Shown: one piece after another, positions 16,436-26,088 of the stretch
Position numbering within the stretch: the stretch's first letter is position 1
Layout of the letters: each line of letters starts with the position of its first letter
Source of the DNA: Streptomyces sp. NBC_00078
Lineage (GTDB): Bacteria > Actinomycetota > Actinomycetes > Streptomycetales > Streptomycetaceae
Length of the DNA: 64,000 bases
Reading direction: 5' to 3'
Assembly (NCBI RefSeq): GCF_026343335.1
Contig: NZ_JAPELX010000001.1
Coordinates: 8,122,001-8,186,000 of the forward strand
Notes under the pieces: generated by a model
Databases searched by the model: none
What the model was told of the DNA's origin: nothing
Seen by the model: only the letters and a program-made list of their open reading frames with translations
Program-made: the position numbers and the translations under genes

Positions 16436-17415
16436 TGGTCGGCCGCGACGAACTCCTCACGCTCTACGAGCAGATGGCCGTCATCCGCCGTACGGAGAAG
16501 GCCGCCCACGACCTGTTCCTGTCCGGCCTGGTCAAGGGCACCACCCACCTCGCCGCCGGGCACGAGGCCATCGCCGTCGGCACGAGCGCCGCCCTGCGCC
16601 CCGACGACTACGTCTTCGCCACCTACCGCGGTCACCACCACGCGATGGCCCGCGGCGCCACGCCCGAGGAGTGCCTCGCCGAACTCATGAGCCGCGCGAC
16701 CGGGTTGTGCAAGGCCAAGGGCGGCTCCATGCACCTCACCAAGGCCGACGCGTTCATGCTCGGCTCCTACGCCATCGTCGGCGCCCATCTCCCGATGGCG
16801 GTCGGCGCCGCCTGGTCGGCCCGGCTGCGCGGGACCCAGCAGGTGGCCGTCGCCTTCTTCGGTGACGGCGCGACCAACATCGGCGCCTTCCACGAGGCCC
16901 TCAACCTGGCCGCCGTATGGAAGCTGCCCGTGCTGTTCGTCTGCGAGAACAACCTGTACATGGAGTACACGCCCATCGCCGACGTCACGGCGGTGGCCCG
17001 GCCCGCGGCCGACCGCGCCCCCTCGTACGGCATCCCGGGCGAGGCCGTCGACGGCAACGACGTCGTCGCCGTCCACGAGGCGGTGACGCGGCTCGCACGA
17101 CGGGCCCGAGCAGGAGACGGGCCCGCTCTCCTGGAGGCCGAGACCTACCGCCACTACGGGCACAGTCGCGCCGACCCGGCCGCCTACCGTCCCGCCGAGG
17201 AGGTCGAACGCTGGCTCAAGCACGACCCGTTGGACCTCGCGCGCGGACGCCTTGTCGAGCTGGGGGTGCCCGAGGAGACGGTCACCGCGGCCGACGAGCG
17301 TGCCCGTGACGTCGTACAGAAGGCGGTCGAGGCGGCGAAAGCCGCGCCGCCGCCGGATCCGGGCGAGGCGCTGACCGACGTGTGGGCGGACGGGGGTGCG
17401 GCGTGGCGGACGTGA
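16435..17415 (+). CDS. 2-oxoacid (acetoin/pyruvate-type) dehydrogenase E1 alpha subunit
   Basis: The 326-residue protein is a thiamine-diphosphate-binding alpha subunit. HEAIAVGTSAAL, YRGHHHAMARG, the TPP motif beginning FGDGATNIGAFHEALNLA and ending CENN, and the C-terminal AETYRHYGHSRADP are all present. With the next gene it forms an alpha2beta2 E1 that decarboxylates a 2-oxo acid or acetoin-like substrate. The ATG at 16435 uses the last base of the previous stop, with GGGAG upstream. No E2 or E3 gene is in the operon, so acyl transfer must use partners from elsewhere, or the E1 acts alone. Confidence 0.92.
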   Translation: MVGRDELLTLYEQMAVIRRTEKAAHDLFLSGLVKGTTHLAAGHEAIAVGTSAALRPDDYVFATYRGHHHAMARGATPEECLAELMSRATGLCKAKGGSMHLTKADAFMLGSYAIVGAHLPMAVGAAWSARLRGTQQVAVAFFGDGATNIGAFHEALNLAAVWKLPVLFVCENNLYMEYTPIADVTAVARPAADRAPSYGIPGEAVDGNDVVAVHEAVTRLARRARAGDGPALLEAETYRHYGHSRADPAAYRPAEEVERWLKHDPLDLARGRLVELGVPEETVTAADERARDVVQKAVEAAKAAPPPDPGEALTDVWADGGAAWRT

Positions 17416-18383
17416 TCAGCTATCGGGAGGCGGTCGCCGAGGGCATCGCGCGGGAGATGCGCCGGGACCCGGCCGTCGTGTGCCTCGGCGAGGACATCGG
17501 CGAGGCGGGCGGGGTGTTCAAGACGACCGTCGGGCTGCTGAAGGAGTTCGGGCCCGAACGGGTGTGGGACACGCCCATCTCCGAACAGGCCATCGTGGGT
17601 GCGGCGATGGGCGCCGCGATGACCGGGATGCGGCCGGTTGCGGAGATCATGTTCTCGGATTTCCTCGCCTGTTGCTGGGACTACCTCGCCAACGAGATAC
17701 CCAAAGTGAGGTACATGACGGGCGGTCAGGTCACCGTCCCGCTCGTGGTGCGCACCGCCAACGGCGGCGGCCTCGGCTTCGGCGCCCAGCACTCGCAGGC
17801 CACGGAGAACTGGGCGCTGACCGTCCCCGGGCTGAAGATCGCCGCCCCCGCCACGCCCGCCGACGTCATCGGCATGATGGCGGCGGCGATCCGCAGCGAC
17901 GACCCGGTCGTGTTCTTCGAGCACAAGGGACTGCTGGCGAGCAAGGGAGCCCCCGCGCCGCCGGGGCACGTGGTCGAGCTGGGGCGGGCGGCCGTCGTGC
18001 GTGAGGGCGCCGACGTGACGCTGGTCGCCCTCGCCTCCATGGTGCCGCTGGCGTCGAAGGCCGCCGACGTCCTCGCCGGCGAGGGCATCTCGGTGGAGGT
18101 CGTCGACCTTCGCTGTCTCGTCCCACTCGACGTCTCCACCGTCCTCGCCTCTCTCGACAGGACCTCGCGGCTCGTGACCGTCGAGGAGAACCCCTATCAG
18201 GGCGGCTGGGGCGCCACCCTCGTCTCGGTCGTCGCCGACGAGGGGTTCGGAATGCTGGACGCGCCCGTGCGCCGGGTGGCGGGGGAGTGTGTGCCGCTGC
18301 CGTTCGCCGACGTACTGGAGGAACAGGTCATCCCCACCGTGGACAAGGTCGTGGCGGCCGTCCGGAGTCTCGCCGCGTACTGA
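17403..18383 (+). CDS. 2-oxoacid dehydrogenase E1 beta subunit
   Basis: The 326-residue protein is a transketolase-like beta subunit: SYREAVAEGIAREM at the N-terminus, VCLGEDIGEAGGVFKTT, the interface block FSDFLACCWDYLANEIPK, HSQATENWALTVPGLKI and the C-terminal VEVVDLRCLVPLD. It starts at GTG 17403, inside the last codons of the alpha gene (13-bp overlap), so expression is coupled. It provides half of the TPP site. Similar to AcoB/PdhB; the true substrate is unknown. Confidence 0.92.
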   Translation: MADVISYREAVAEGIAREMRRDPAVVCLGEDIGEAGGVFKTTVGLLKEFGPERVWDTPISEQAIVGAAMGAAMTGMRPVAEIMFSDFLACCWDYLANEIPKVRYMTGGQVTVPLVVRTANGGGLGFGAQHSQATENWALTVPGLKIAAPATPADVIGMMAAAIRSDDPVVFFEHKGLLASKGAPAPPGHVVELGRAAVVREGADVTLVALASMVPLASKAADVLAGEGISVEVVDLRCLVPLDVSTVLASLDRTSRLVTVEENPYQGGWGATLVSVVADEGFGMLDAPVRRVAGECVPLPFADVLEEQVIPTVDKVVAAVRSLAAY

Positions 18384-18411
18384 ACACCCCTGACCCTGAG
18401 GAGGAAGCGCG

Positions 18412-19827
18412 ATGACCGATCGGATACTGCTTCGCGCGGGGCACGTGATCTCGATGGATCCCTCCGTCGGGGAACTGCCGAAGGGAGACGTCCTCATCGA
18501 GGACGGCAGGATCGCGGCCGTGCAGCCGGAGATCAGTGCGGACGCCGAGGTCCTCGACATGACCGGGCGCATCGTGATCCCCGGCTTCGTCGACAGCCAC
18601 CGCCACACCTGGGAGGCCCCCATCAGGGGCGTCGCCCCCGATGCCACCCTGGACGACTACTTCGTCGACATCCTCGACACCTTCGCCCCGCTGTACACCC
18701 CCGAGGACGTGTACGCGGGAAACCTCGCCGGCGCTCTGGAGTGTCTGAACGCCGGCATCACGACACTCGTCGACTGGTCCCACATCAACAACACGCCCGA
18801 GCACCCGGACGCCGCGATCCAGGCGCTCGGCGAGACCGGCATCCGCGCCCAGTACGCCTACGGCAGCGCCAACACCTCCCTCGCCGACTACTGGTTCGAG
18901 AGCAAGATCGCGATTCCCGGCGACGACGTCCGCCGTATCCGCGCCCAGCACTTCGCCTCCGACGAAGGCCTGCTGACCATGGGGCTCGCCACCCGCGGCC
19001 CCGGCTTCTGCGTCAACGACGTCGTCACCTCCGAGTGGGCCCTGGCGCGCGAGCTGGACATCCCGATCACCGTGCATGTGGCGATGGGGCGGCTCGCCGG
19101 CCGCTTCGGCATGGTCAGGCGGCTGCACGACCTGGGGCTCCTCGGCCCGGACACCACCTACGTCCACTGCTGCTACCTCAGCGAGGAGGAGTGGCGGATG
19201 GTCGCCGACACCGGTGGCACGGTGTCGATCGCGCCCCAGGTGGAGACGCAGATGGGGCACGGCTGGCCGCCCGTGATGAGCGCGATCGAGCACGGACTGC
19301 GGCCCTCGCTCAGCATCGACGTCGTCACCACCGTGCCCGGCGACATGTTCACCCAGATCCGCGCGGCCTTCGGCGCCGAGCGGGCCCGGGTCAACGCGGA
19401 CTGCTGGCAGGCCAACATGCCGGTACCCAGCACCATGTTGACGGCACGTCAGATGCTGGAGGTCGCCACGAGCAACGGCGCGCATGTCGCGGGACTGGAG
19501 CACCGCACCGGTTCCCTGACCCCCGGCAAGCGCGCCGACGTCGTCGCCCTCGACGCCACCGCGCTGAACATGACGCCGGTGCACGACGCGGCCTCCGCGG
19601 TCACGCTGTGCGCGGACGTCTCCAACGTCGAGACGGTCATCGTCGACGGCGTGGTCCGCAAGCGCGACGGCAGGCTGACGGCCGACGTCGCGCGGGCCCG
19701 ACGGCTCGTCGAGGAGTCCCGCGACCGGCTCCTGGCGGCGAAGGAAGCGGTGGCGCAGGAAGCGGTGACGAAGGAAGCGATGGCGAAGGAAGAAGGGAAG
19801 GCGAAGGAGGGGAAGCCGACCGTATGA
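18412..19827 (+). CDS. amidohydrolase, chlorohydrolase/deaminase type
   Basis: The 471-residue enzyme of the TrzN/AtzA/cytosine-deaminase-like group has a composite beta-sandwich plus TIM barrel. Metal-site motifs are GFVDSHRHTWE near residue 63, ITVHVAMG, VHCCYLSEEE and LSIDVVTTVPG. It would hydrolyse a deaminable or dehalogenable ring or side chain. The last 28 residues are low-complexity Lys/Glu/Ala repeats (KEAVAQEAVTKEAMAKEEG) encoded by a repeating GAAGGAAGCG-like sequence, apparently a replication-slippage tail. GAGGAGG precedes the ATG. The stop overlaps the next gene as ATGA. Confidence 0.88.
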   Translation: MTDRILLRAGHVISMDPSVGELPKGDVLIEDGRIAAVQPEISADAEVLDMTGRIVIPGFVDSHRHTWEAPIRGVAPDATLDDYFVDILDTFAPLYTPEDVYAGNLAGALECLNAGITTLVDWSHINNTPEHPDAAIQALGETGIRAQYAYGSANTSLADYWFESKIAIPGDDVRRIRAQHFASDEGLLTMGLATRGPGFCVNDVVTSEWALARELDIPITVHVAMGRLAGRFGMVRRLHDLGLLGPDTTYVHCCYLSEEEWRMVADTGGTVSIAPQVETQMGHGWPPVMSAIEHGLRPSLSIDVVTTVPGDMFTQIRAAFGAERARVNADCWQANMPVPSTMLTARQMLEVATSNGAHVAGLEHRTGSLTPGKRADVVALDATALNMTPVHDAASAVTLCADVSNVETVIVDGVVRKRDGRLTADVARARRLVEESRDRLLAAKEAVAQEAVTKEAMAKEEGKAKEGKPTV

Positions 19828-20699
19828 CCCGGCATCTGGTGCGGCGGGCCGCCGACGCGGCCGAGCCGCCGTACGACGCGCACGGCCACCGGCGCCGCAC
19901 GCTGGTCGGTGAGGCCGACGGCAGCGTGCACACCGGCTTCGGCCTCTGCGAACTGCGGCCGGACGGTGGGGTGCCGGCGCATGTGCACTCGTACGAGGAG
20001 AGCTTCCACATCCTCGACGGGACCGTGATCCTCGACGTGCCCGAAGGCTCGTACCTTCTCGAAGAGGGCGACTACGGCATCCTCCCGGCCGGCGTCCCGC
20101 ACGCCTGGCGCGGCGCCGACGACACGGCCGCACGCTGGGCGGACATGCTCGCGCCGGTGCCAAGGGCACGCTACGCGCACGACACGCAGCCCGTGCCCGG
20201 CCTGTCTGCGAGGCCGCCCGTCCGCATCGACGTCCGCGACCCGCGCACCCGCTCCTTCGGCCACTTCGAGCCCGCCCAGATGGACCCGGGCAAACAGTCC
20301 CAGGACCTCCTGGCCGTCTCGGCGAGCATGCGCACCGCACTGCTCGTCTACAGCGGCATCACGGTCAAGATGATGGTCGACAGCGACCTCGGCGCGGTCG
20401 CCTCCACGATGTTCATGGTGCAGTACGCCCCCGACGGCGTCGCCGGCACGCACGACCACCCCTTCGAGGAGACGTACCTGTTCCTCCACGGCGAGGCGGA
20501 CGCCGTGTTCGACGGCGAACGGTATCGGCTCGGACCCGGCGACTGCGCCTGGGCGGGCGCCGGTTGCGTGCACGGCTTCGCCAACGCCGGTCAGGGGGCG
20601 CTGCGTTGGCTGGAGACACAGGCGCCGCAGCCGCCGCCGCGTCATTCGTACCGGTTCACTCGCGACTGGGAGTACCTGAGGGAGGCCCTGGAGTCATGA
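19824..20699 (+). CDS. two-domain cupin (bicupin) enzyme
   Basis: The 291-residue protein has two cupin barrels. The first metal motif is VPAHVHSYEESFHILDG near residues 50-67. The second is GTHDHPFEETYLFLHGEAD near residues 210-230. The overall layout resembles (S)-ureidoglycine aminohydrolase and related bicupins of purine-type nitrogen catabolism. The first ATG overlaps the amidohydrolase stop and its own stop overlaps the SDR start, both as ATGA. In this context it likely acts on an intermediate of the same pathway. Confidence 0.85.
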   Translation: MTRHLVRRAADAAEPPYDAHGHRRRTLVGEADGSVHTGFGLCELRPDGGVPAHVHSYEESFHILDGTVILDVPEGSYLLEEGDYGILPAGVPHAWRGADDTAARWADMLAPVPRARYAHDTQPVPGLSARPPVRIDVRDPRTRSFGHFEPAQMDPGKQSQDLLAVSASMRTALLVYSGITVKMMVDSDLGAVASTMFMVQYAPDGVAGTHDHPFEETYLFLHGEADAVFDGERYRLGPGDCAWAGAGCVHGFANAGQGALRWLETQAPQPPPRHSYRFTRDWEYLREALES

Positions 20700-21385
20700 G
20701 CAGCGTCCTGGTCGTCGGCGGCACGTCCGGCATCGGCCGAGAGTTCGCCCTCGTCCGTGCAGAGCAGGGCGACGAGGTCGTCCTCACCGGCCGCGACCCC
20801 GGTCGAGCCGACGCCGTCGCCAAGGAGCTCGGCGCCCGCGGCCTCGCCCTCGACCTGTCCCGGCCACGCGAGATCGCGGGGGCGTTGGCGGACGTCGGAC
20901 ACGTCGACCACCTGGTCCTCGCGGGCGTCTCCCGTGACGAGAACAGGGCGACCGACTACGACATAGCCGCCGCCCTCGAACTGGTCACCCTCAAGCTCGT
21001 CGGCTACACCGAGGTCGTGCACGTGCTGCGGCAGCGGATGACCGACGACAGCGCGATCGTGATCTTCGGCGGTCAGGCCAAGGAGCGCCCCTACCCCGGC
21101 GCGACGACGGTCGCCACGGTCAACGCGGGTGTACGCGGCCTGGTGAACACCCTCGCGGTCGAACTCGCGCCGGTCCGGGTCAACGCCGTACATCCAGGTG
21201 TCGTGGGCGACAGCCCCTACTGGCGGGGCAAGCCGGAGGAGGTGCTGTCCGGTCTGCGCGCGAGGACCCCGACCGGTCGGCTCGCCACCATGGCGGACGT
21301 GGTGGACGCCGTGGACTTCCTGCTGCGCAACAGGTCCGTCAATGCGGTGGAGCTGAGTGTGGACGGGGGGTGGCTGCTGGGGTGA
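20696..21385 (+). CDS. short-chain dehydrogenase/reductase
   Basis: The 229-residue classical-like SDR begins at an ATG overlapping the bicupin stop. The cofactor motif VVGGTSGIGREFAL is at residues 5-18. The usual YxxxK active site is unusual: where Tyr-Lys is expected, the segment reads YPGATTVATVNAGVRG, with no Lys four residues after the Tyr. The C-terminal SVDGGWLLG is typical. It may therefore be an atypical oxidoreductase or a structural paralogue. Its GTGA overlap continues into a truncated dehydrogenase. Confidence 0.82.
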   Translation: MSSVLVVGGTSGIGREFALVRAEQGDEVVLTGRDPGRADAVAKELGARGLALDLSRPREIAGALADVGHVDHLVLAGVSRDENRATDYDIAAALELVTLKLVGYTEVVHVLRQRMTDDSAIVIFGGQAKERPYPGATTVATVNAGVRGLVNTLAVELAPVRVNAVHPGVVGDSPYWRGKPEEVLSGLRARTPTGRLATMADVVDAVDFLLRNRSVNAVELSVDGGWLLG

Positions 21386-21591
21386 GCGACACGGAAGCGC
21401 GCGTCGCGGTGATCGGCACGGGCCGGATGGGCGCGGCCACGACGATGCGGCCGCGTGCGGCTGGGTGCTCGGTGACGGCGTACCACCGCACGCGCGCCAA
21501 CGCCGGGGCCACCGTCACCGGCACGGCACGCGAGGCCGCCGCGTCGGCGGACGGCGTCCTCGCCTGTCTCGGCGACGCCAGCCAGTCATGG
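21382..21591 (+). pseudogene. 3-hydroxyisobutyrate-dehydrogenase-type gene, truncated
   Basis: GTG at 21382 overlaps the SDR stop (GTGA) and opens a frame with the Rossmann signature VAVIGTGRMGAATTMRPRAA and SVTAYHRTRANA. About 70 residues in, at ASQSW, it runs straight into the 3' end of the opposite-strand DUF3140 gene. Full enzymes are about 290 residues with a second all-helical domain, which is absent. The frame stays open only by reading antisense through DUF3140. This was the last gene of the operon before a deletion removed its 3' end. Confidence 0.7.
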
Positions 21592-21918
21592 CTTCAGCGG
21601 GTCGTGGCCGATCGTCATCAGCCGGTGCCGGCGGTCGGAGTCCTCAGCCACGGGCTCGTTCTCCGGGTCCGCCTGCTCCTCGACGGTGTCCACGACCTCG
21701 TACATCACTCGGAGGTCGTCGTCGGTGAGGTCGGTGCGCCGTTTCTGCAGGATGGCGAGGACGTGCTCCCCGACGGGGTTGCCCGCCTGGTCGGGCAGGG
21801 GCTCCGCCACCTCGCCGGTCTCACTGACCCGCAGCCAGGCCGCCAGTTCCTGTGAGGTCATGTTCACCACGCGGTGGAAGTCCTCCCACAGCGCGTCGAG
21901 TTCGAGGGCGTCGGTCAT
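21586..21918 (-). CDS. DUF3140 protein
   Basis: The 110-residue acidic protein matches the actinobacterial DUF3140 family: LWEDFHRVVNMTSQELAAWL at the start, then GEHVLAILQKRRTDLTDDDL and VMYEVVDTVEEQ. Family function is unknown; the N-terminal helices look suited to DNA or protein binding. GGGGGA precedes the ATG. Its 3' end lies at the breakpoint of a truncated dehydrogenase on the other strand. Confidence 0.85.
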   Translation of the reverse strand: MTDALELDALWEDFHRVVNMTSQELAAWLRVSETGEVAEPLPDQAGNPVGEHVLAILQKRRTDLTDDDLRVMYEVVDTVEEQADPENEPVAEDSDRRHRLMTIGHDPLKP

Positions 21919-21967
21919 CGTGTCCCCCTTTCCGTACGTGTACGTATGTGCTTCTGCGCTTGGCCGG

Positions 21968-22220
21968 TCAGTTGTCGCGCGGCCAGGTCCCGGCGTCGAA
22001 CATCCACCGCTGCTTCTCGAGCTCGGCGGTGAGGGAGATCAGCAGGTCCTGGGTGACCGGATCCGGCGCTCGGTCGCGAGCGGAACCGCGGGCCCACGAT
22101 GTTCCGGTGCGCCTGCTTCCCGATCAGCGAGAGCCCGGGAAGATCCACGAGCGTGCTCTGAAGCGCCTCCTCGGCGACCTTGCGGGCCGGTGCCGGGAGG
22201 GCGCTCTTCACCACCGTCAC
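21968..22220 (-). pseudogene. dps: Dps (DNA-binding ferritin) remnant, internally deleted
   Basis: GTG at 22220, preceded by GGAGAAG, encodes VTVVKSALPAPARKVAEEAL and then STLVDLPGLSLIGKQAH with NIVGPRFRS. These are the first helices of Dps; the ferroxidase-site HW is changed to HR. The next codons jump, out of frame, to DPVTQDLLISLTAELEKQRW with MFDAGTWPRDN and a stop. That is the family's C-terminus. About 100 central residues are missing and the reading frame is lost, so no functional Dps is made. Confidence 0.8.
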
Positions 22221-22357
22221 AGGTGCTTCTCCTTCTGGCCGGTGCCTGCGGGTACGGACCGGCTGGTGCCCGCAGGTACCGGCGCGGGTGCCCAGGGCGG
22301 ACCAAGGCAAACGCGACGCCCGGTTGGCGGCCTGGTCTCAGTCCGTGGATGCGCCGT

Positions 22358-23173
22358 TCAACTCGTGGGCGCGCCCAGGCCGTCGAGGAACCGGGTCAGG
22401 TCCGCGAAGACCTCCGCCCTGTTCGTCTCGTTGAACACCTCGTGCCGGGCACCGGGGTAGATCCGCTCGGTGAGGTTGCCGCCGCTGAGCTGTTCGACGC
22501 CGATACGGCTGCCGGCCGGCGGGACGAGCCGGTCGTCGTCGCCGTGCAGCCACAGCAGCGGAAGCCGGTCGACGTCGCCGCCCTCGGCGACGGTCTGCAG
22601 AGTTCGCGCGAAGGCCTGCAGGGTCGGCCGCTTCATCGGACCGTGCCAGACCAGCGGATCCACGGCATACGCCGCTCCCACCGCCGGGTCACGGGAGAGC
22701 GAGGCCGGGCTGATGGGCGTGTCGGGGATCTCGTCGAGCGCGAGCAGCCGTCCCGGCAGCTCCCAGGCGCCGATCACCGGCCCGGACAGTACGAGGGCCG
22801 CGAGCTCGGCGCCGTGGCGCTGGGCGTAACGGGCCGCGATCAGTCCGCCCATGGAGTGACCGATCAGCACGACCGGCACGCCCGGGTGCGCGGACCGGGC
22901 CAGTCCCGCCACGGAGTGCACATCGCCGACCACGTCCTCGAAGTCCTCGATCAGCACCCGCTCGCCCGCCGACCTGCCGTGGCCCGTGTGGTCGGGCCCG
23001 AAGACGGCCGCGCCGTGCCCGGTCAGGACACCGGCCAGCTCCTCGTACCGGCCGATGTGCTCGCCGTAGCCGTGGGCGACCAGAGCGATGTACCGGGGCC
23101 GCCCGTGGGGCCACTCGCGGACGGTGATCGAGCCGCGGATGCCGGGCAGGACGTGCTCGTGGGCGTCGGCCAT
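22358..23173 (-). CDS. alpha/beta-hydrolase, monoacylglycerol lipase type
   Basis: The 271-residue serine hydrolase has a complete catalytic triad in sequence: GHSMGG (Ser near residue 108), LLWLHGDDDRLVPP (Asp) and GARHEVFNE (His). The oxyanion block LVAHGYGEHIGRY and FGPDHTGHGRS are typical of monoacylglycerol lipase and lysophospholipase. The start at 23173 (MADAHEH) is chosen because TGGAGGACAC lies directly upstream; an in-frame extension to 23254 has no such signal. It is divergent from the thiolase gene. Confidence 0.9.
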   Translation of the reverse strand: MADAHEHVLPGIRGSITVREWPHGRPRYIALVAHGYGEHIGRYEELAGVLTGHGAAVFGPDHTGHGRSAGERVLIEDFEDVVGDVHSVAGLARSAHPGVPVVLIGHSMGGLIAARYAQRHGAELAALVLSGPVIGAWELPGRLLALDEIPDTPISPASLSRDPAVGAAYAVDPLVWHGPMKRPTLQAFARTLQTVAEGGDVDRLPLLWLHGDDDRLVPPAGSRIGVEQLSGGNLTERIYPGARHEVFNETNRAEVFADLTRFLDGLGAPTS

Positions 23174-23248
23174 GTGTCCTCCAACTGCGTCGGTGGAAGG
23201 TTCCGGCGATCTTCCCAGGGGGCGGAGCAGAGGTCTATAGTCCAAAAC

Positions 23249-23259
23249 TAGCACCGCTA
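23249..23259. promoter_or_regulatory. small dyad between lipase and thiolase genes
   Basis: TAGC-ACC-GCTA is a perfect 4-3-4 inverted repeat inside an A/T-rich patch (23232-23265) of an otherwise GC-rich divergent gap. TATAGT lies just upstream. It resembles a TetR-type operator core. No regulator gene is adjacent. Confidence 0.3.
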
Positions 23260-23383
23260 ATTAACGTCCTTCGGGTCCGGGCCACCGAACGTGCCCCGTA
23301 GGTCGAACAGTCCGGACAGCCTCGTTGGGCCTCGTGGAGGCCTCGTCGAGCCTGGTAGAGCGTCGTCGGTCAGGAGTCCTGTC

Positions 23384-24571
<1,188 letters not shown>

Positions 24572-24693
24572 CGCAGCCAAGGGCGTGATGTCCGGGACCG
24601 GCATGGTGTGCGGTGGAGTTCCTGCAGCGCAGGGGCCAACCTGCGAGACGGTACTTACAGGACCGGTTGTCCGCACATAGCATCGGTCTCCGC

Positions 24694-25467
24694 ATGGACA
24701 CGATGACGCTCTGGCACATATCCGGCTGGGAGTTCGCCGCCCTCGCCTTCGCGGCCCTCCTCGTCGGCTTCTCGAAGACCGCGGTGAGCGGGGCCAACAC
24801 GGTGAGCCTCGCCGTCTTCGCGGCGGTCCTGCCCGCCCGCGCCTCCACCGGAGTACTCCTGCCCATCCTGATCGTCGGCGACGTCCTCGCGGTCCTCACC
24901 TATCGGCGGCACGCCCACTGGCCCACGCTGTGGCGGCTGTTCCCGGCGGTCGCGGCAGGCGTCGCCGTCGGCACGCTGTTCCTGGTCTGGGCCGACGATC
25001 GAGTCGTACGGACGTCGATCGGCGCGATCCTGCTGCTGATGGCGGGCGTGACGGTGTGGCGGCGGCGTACGACGGAGCCCGACGAGGAGCCGGACTCGGT
25101 CGCGACGAAGTCCGGCCGGGTCAAGGCACGCTCGTACGGCGTCCTCGGCGGCTTCACCACGATGGTCGCCAACGCGGGCGGCCCGGTGATGTCGATGTAC
25201 CTGTTGTCGGCGGGCTTCCGCAAGCTCGGCTTCCTCGGGACGTCCGCGTTCTTCTTCCTGATCGTGAACGTGTCGAAGGTGCCCTTCAGCGCCGGCCTCG
25301 GCCTGATCGACGGCCACTCGCTGCTCCTTGACGCCGCGCTCGCGGTGTTCGTCATACCTGGTGCGTTCTTCGGCAAATGGGCTGTGAACCGAATCAACCA
25401 GCGGCTCTTCGAACAACTCGTGATCGCGGCGACGATCGTGGGCGGCCTGCAGCTGCTGCTGCGCTAG
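24694..25467 (+). CDS. TSUP-family (TauE/SafE) sulfite or organic-anion exporter
   Basis: The 257-residue membrane protein has about eight hydrophobic segments and the TSUP repeats: AALLVGFSKTAVSGANTVSLA in the first half and GGFTTMVANAGGPVMSMYLLS in the second, with the KTxxxG and NAGGP motifs. These proteins move sulfite, sulfoacetate or similar anions. The start ATG 24694 (MDTMTLWH) places the first helix correctly; the longer frame upstream reads through the promoter region. Confidence 0.9.
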   Translation: MDTMTLWHISGWEFAALAFAALLVGFSKTAVSGANTVSLAVFAAVLPARASTGVLLPILIVGDVLAVLTYRRHAHWPTLWRLFPAVAAGVAVGTLFLVWADDRVVRTSIGAILLLMAGVTVWRRRTTEPDEEPDSVATKSGRVKARSYGVLGGFTTMVANAGGPVMSMYLLSAGFRKLGFLGTSAFFFLIVNVSKVPFSAGLGLIDGHSLLLDAALAVFVIPGAFFGKWAVNRINQRLFEQLVIAATIVGGLQLLLR

Positions 25468-25518
25468 CCGCCGTCTGCACACTGCCCTGGTGCGTCGGCC
25501 AGTGCTCCGCCGGTGTGC

Positions 25519-25546
25519 GGGAATGCGATGGCGGCATGCGGTGTTG
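25519..25546 (+). promoter_or_regulatory. sigma-R-like promoter of the L33-L31-L36 cluster
   Basis: GGGAAT at 25519-25524 and GTTG at 25543-25546 are exactly 18 bp apart. This matches the published Streptomyces SigR consensus GGAAT-N18-GTT, and the site lies about 60 bp before rpmG. SigR controls the thiol-oxidative stress response and is known to include ribosomal protein genes. No Zur-type box could be seen by eye. Confidence 0.5.
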
Positions 25547-25607
25547 GACGGGATGTGGTTGACATGCTCGGATCAAAGATCCGTGGTGTGGGCGAAGGGA
25601 GGACCTC

Positions 25608-25772
25608 ATGGCACGCAGCACCGTGCGCCCAGTCGTCACGCTGAAGTCGACGGCCGGAACCGGTGTCACTTACGTGACCCGCAAGAACCGCAAGAACCAC
25701 CCCGACCGGCTGGTCCTGCGCAAGTACGACCCGGTTGCGGGCGAGCACGTCCCGTTCCGCGAGGAGCGCTGA
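25608..25772 (+). CDS. rpmG: 50S ribosomal protein L33, zinc-independent paralogue
   Basis: The 54-residue protein is MARSTVRPVVTLKSTAGTGV followed by YVTRKNRKNHPDRLVLRKYD. It has the L33 fold signature but no Cys pairs, which marks the C-minus paralogue used when zinc is scarce. GGGAGGA precedes the ATG. It leads a three-gene set of alternative ribosomal proteins (L33, L31, L36) behind a SigR-like promoter. Confidence 0.95.
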   Translation: MARSTVRPVVTLKSTAGTGVTYVTRKNRKNHPDRLVLRKYDPVAGEHVPFREER

Positions 25773-25818
25773 CCGAACCCGCGCCATTGCGGCGCAGGCT
25801 CTTGAGGAAGGAAACCCC

Positions 25819-26076
25819 ATGAAGCCCCGCATTCATCCCGACTCCCGGTTCGTGGTTTTCCGCGACCGCGCCGCGGACGTCGCGTTCCTGACCCGTTCCA
25901 CCGCCGACTCGTCGAAGACGATCGAGTGGGAGGACGGTCGCTCGTACCCCCTGATCGACGTCGAGATCTCCTCTGCGTCCCATCCCTTCCACACGGGCAA
26001 CACGCGGGTCATGGACACCGCGGGCCGAGTGGAGCGCTTCGAGCGTCGCTACGGCCGTGCCGGCACGCGTGACTAG
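25819..26076 (+). CDS. rpmE2: 50S ribosomal protein L31 type B
   Basis: The 85-residue protein contains MKPRIHPDSRFVVFRDRAAD, FLTRSTADSSKTIEW and SSASHPFHTGNTRVMDTAGR, the signature of type B L31 lacking the zinc-binding CxxC. GAGGAAGG precedes the ATG, 46 bases after rpmG. Under zinc or redox stress it can replace the Cys-containing L31. Confidence 0.95.
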   Translation: MKPRIHPDSRFVVFRDRAADVAFLTRSTADSSKTIEWEDGRSYPLIDVEISSASHPFHTGNTRVMDTAGRVERFERRYGRAGTRD

Positions 26077-26088
26077 GAGAGCAGAACC

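Noticed and set aside
19735..19810. Lys/Glu/Ala-rich tail of the amidohydrolase as a separate functional coiled coil
   Set aside because: The short near-identical DNA repeats are better explained by replication slippage at the gene end; it is too short and irregular for a confident coiled-coil domain.
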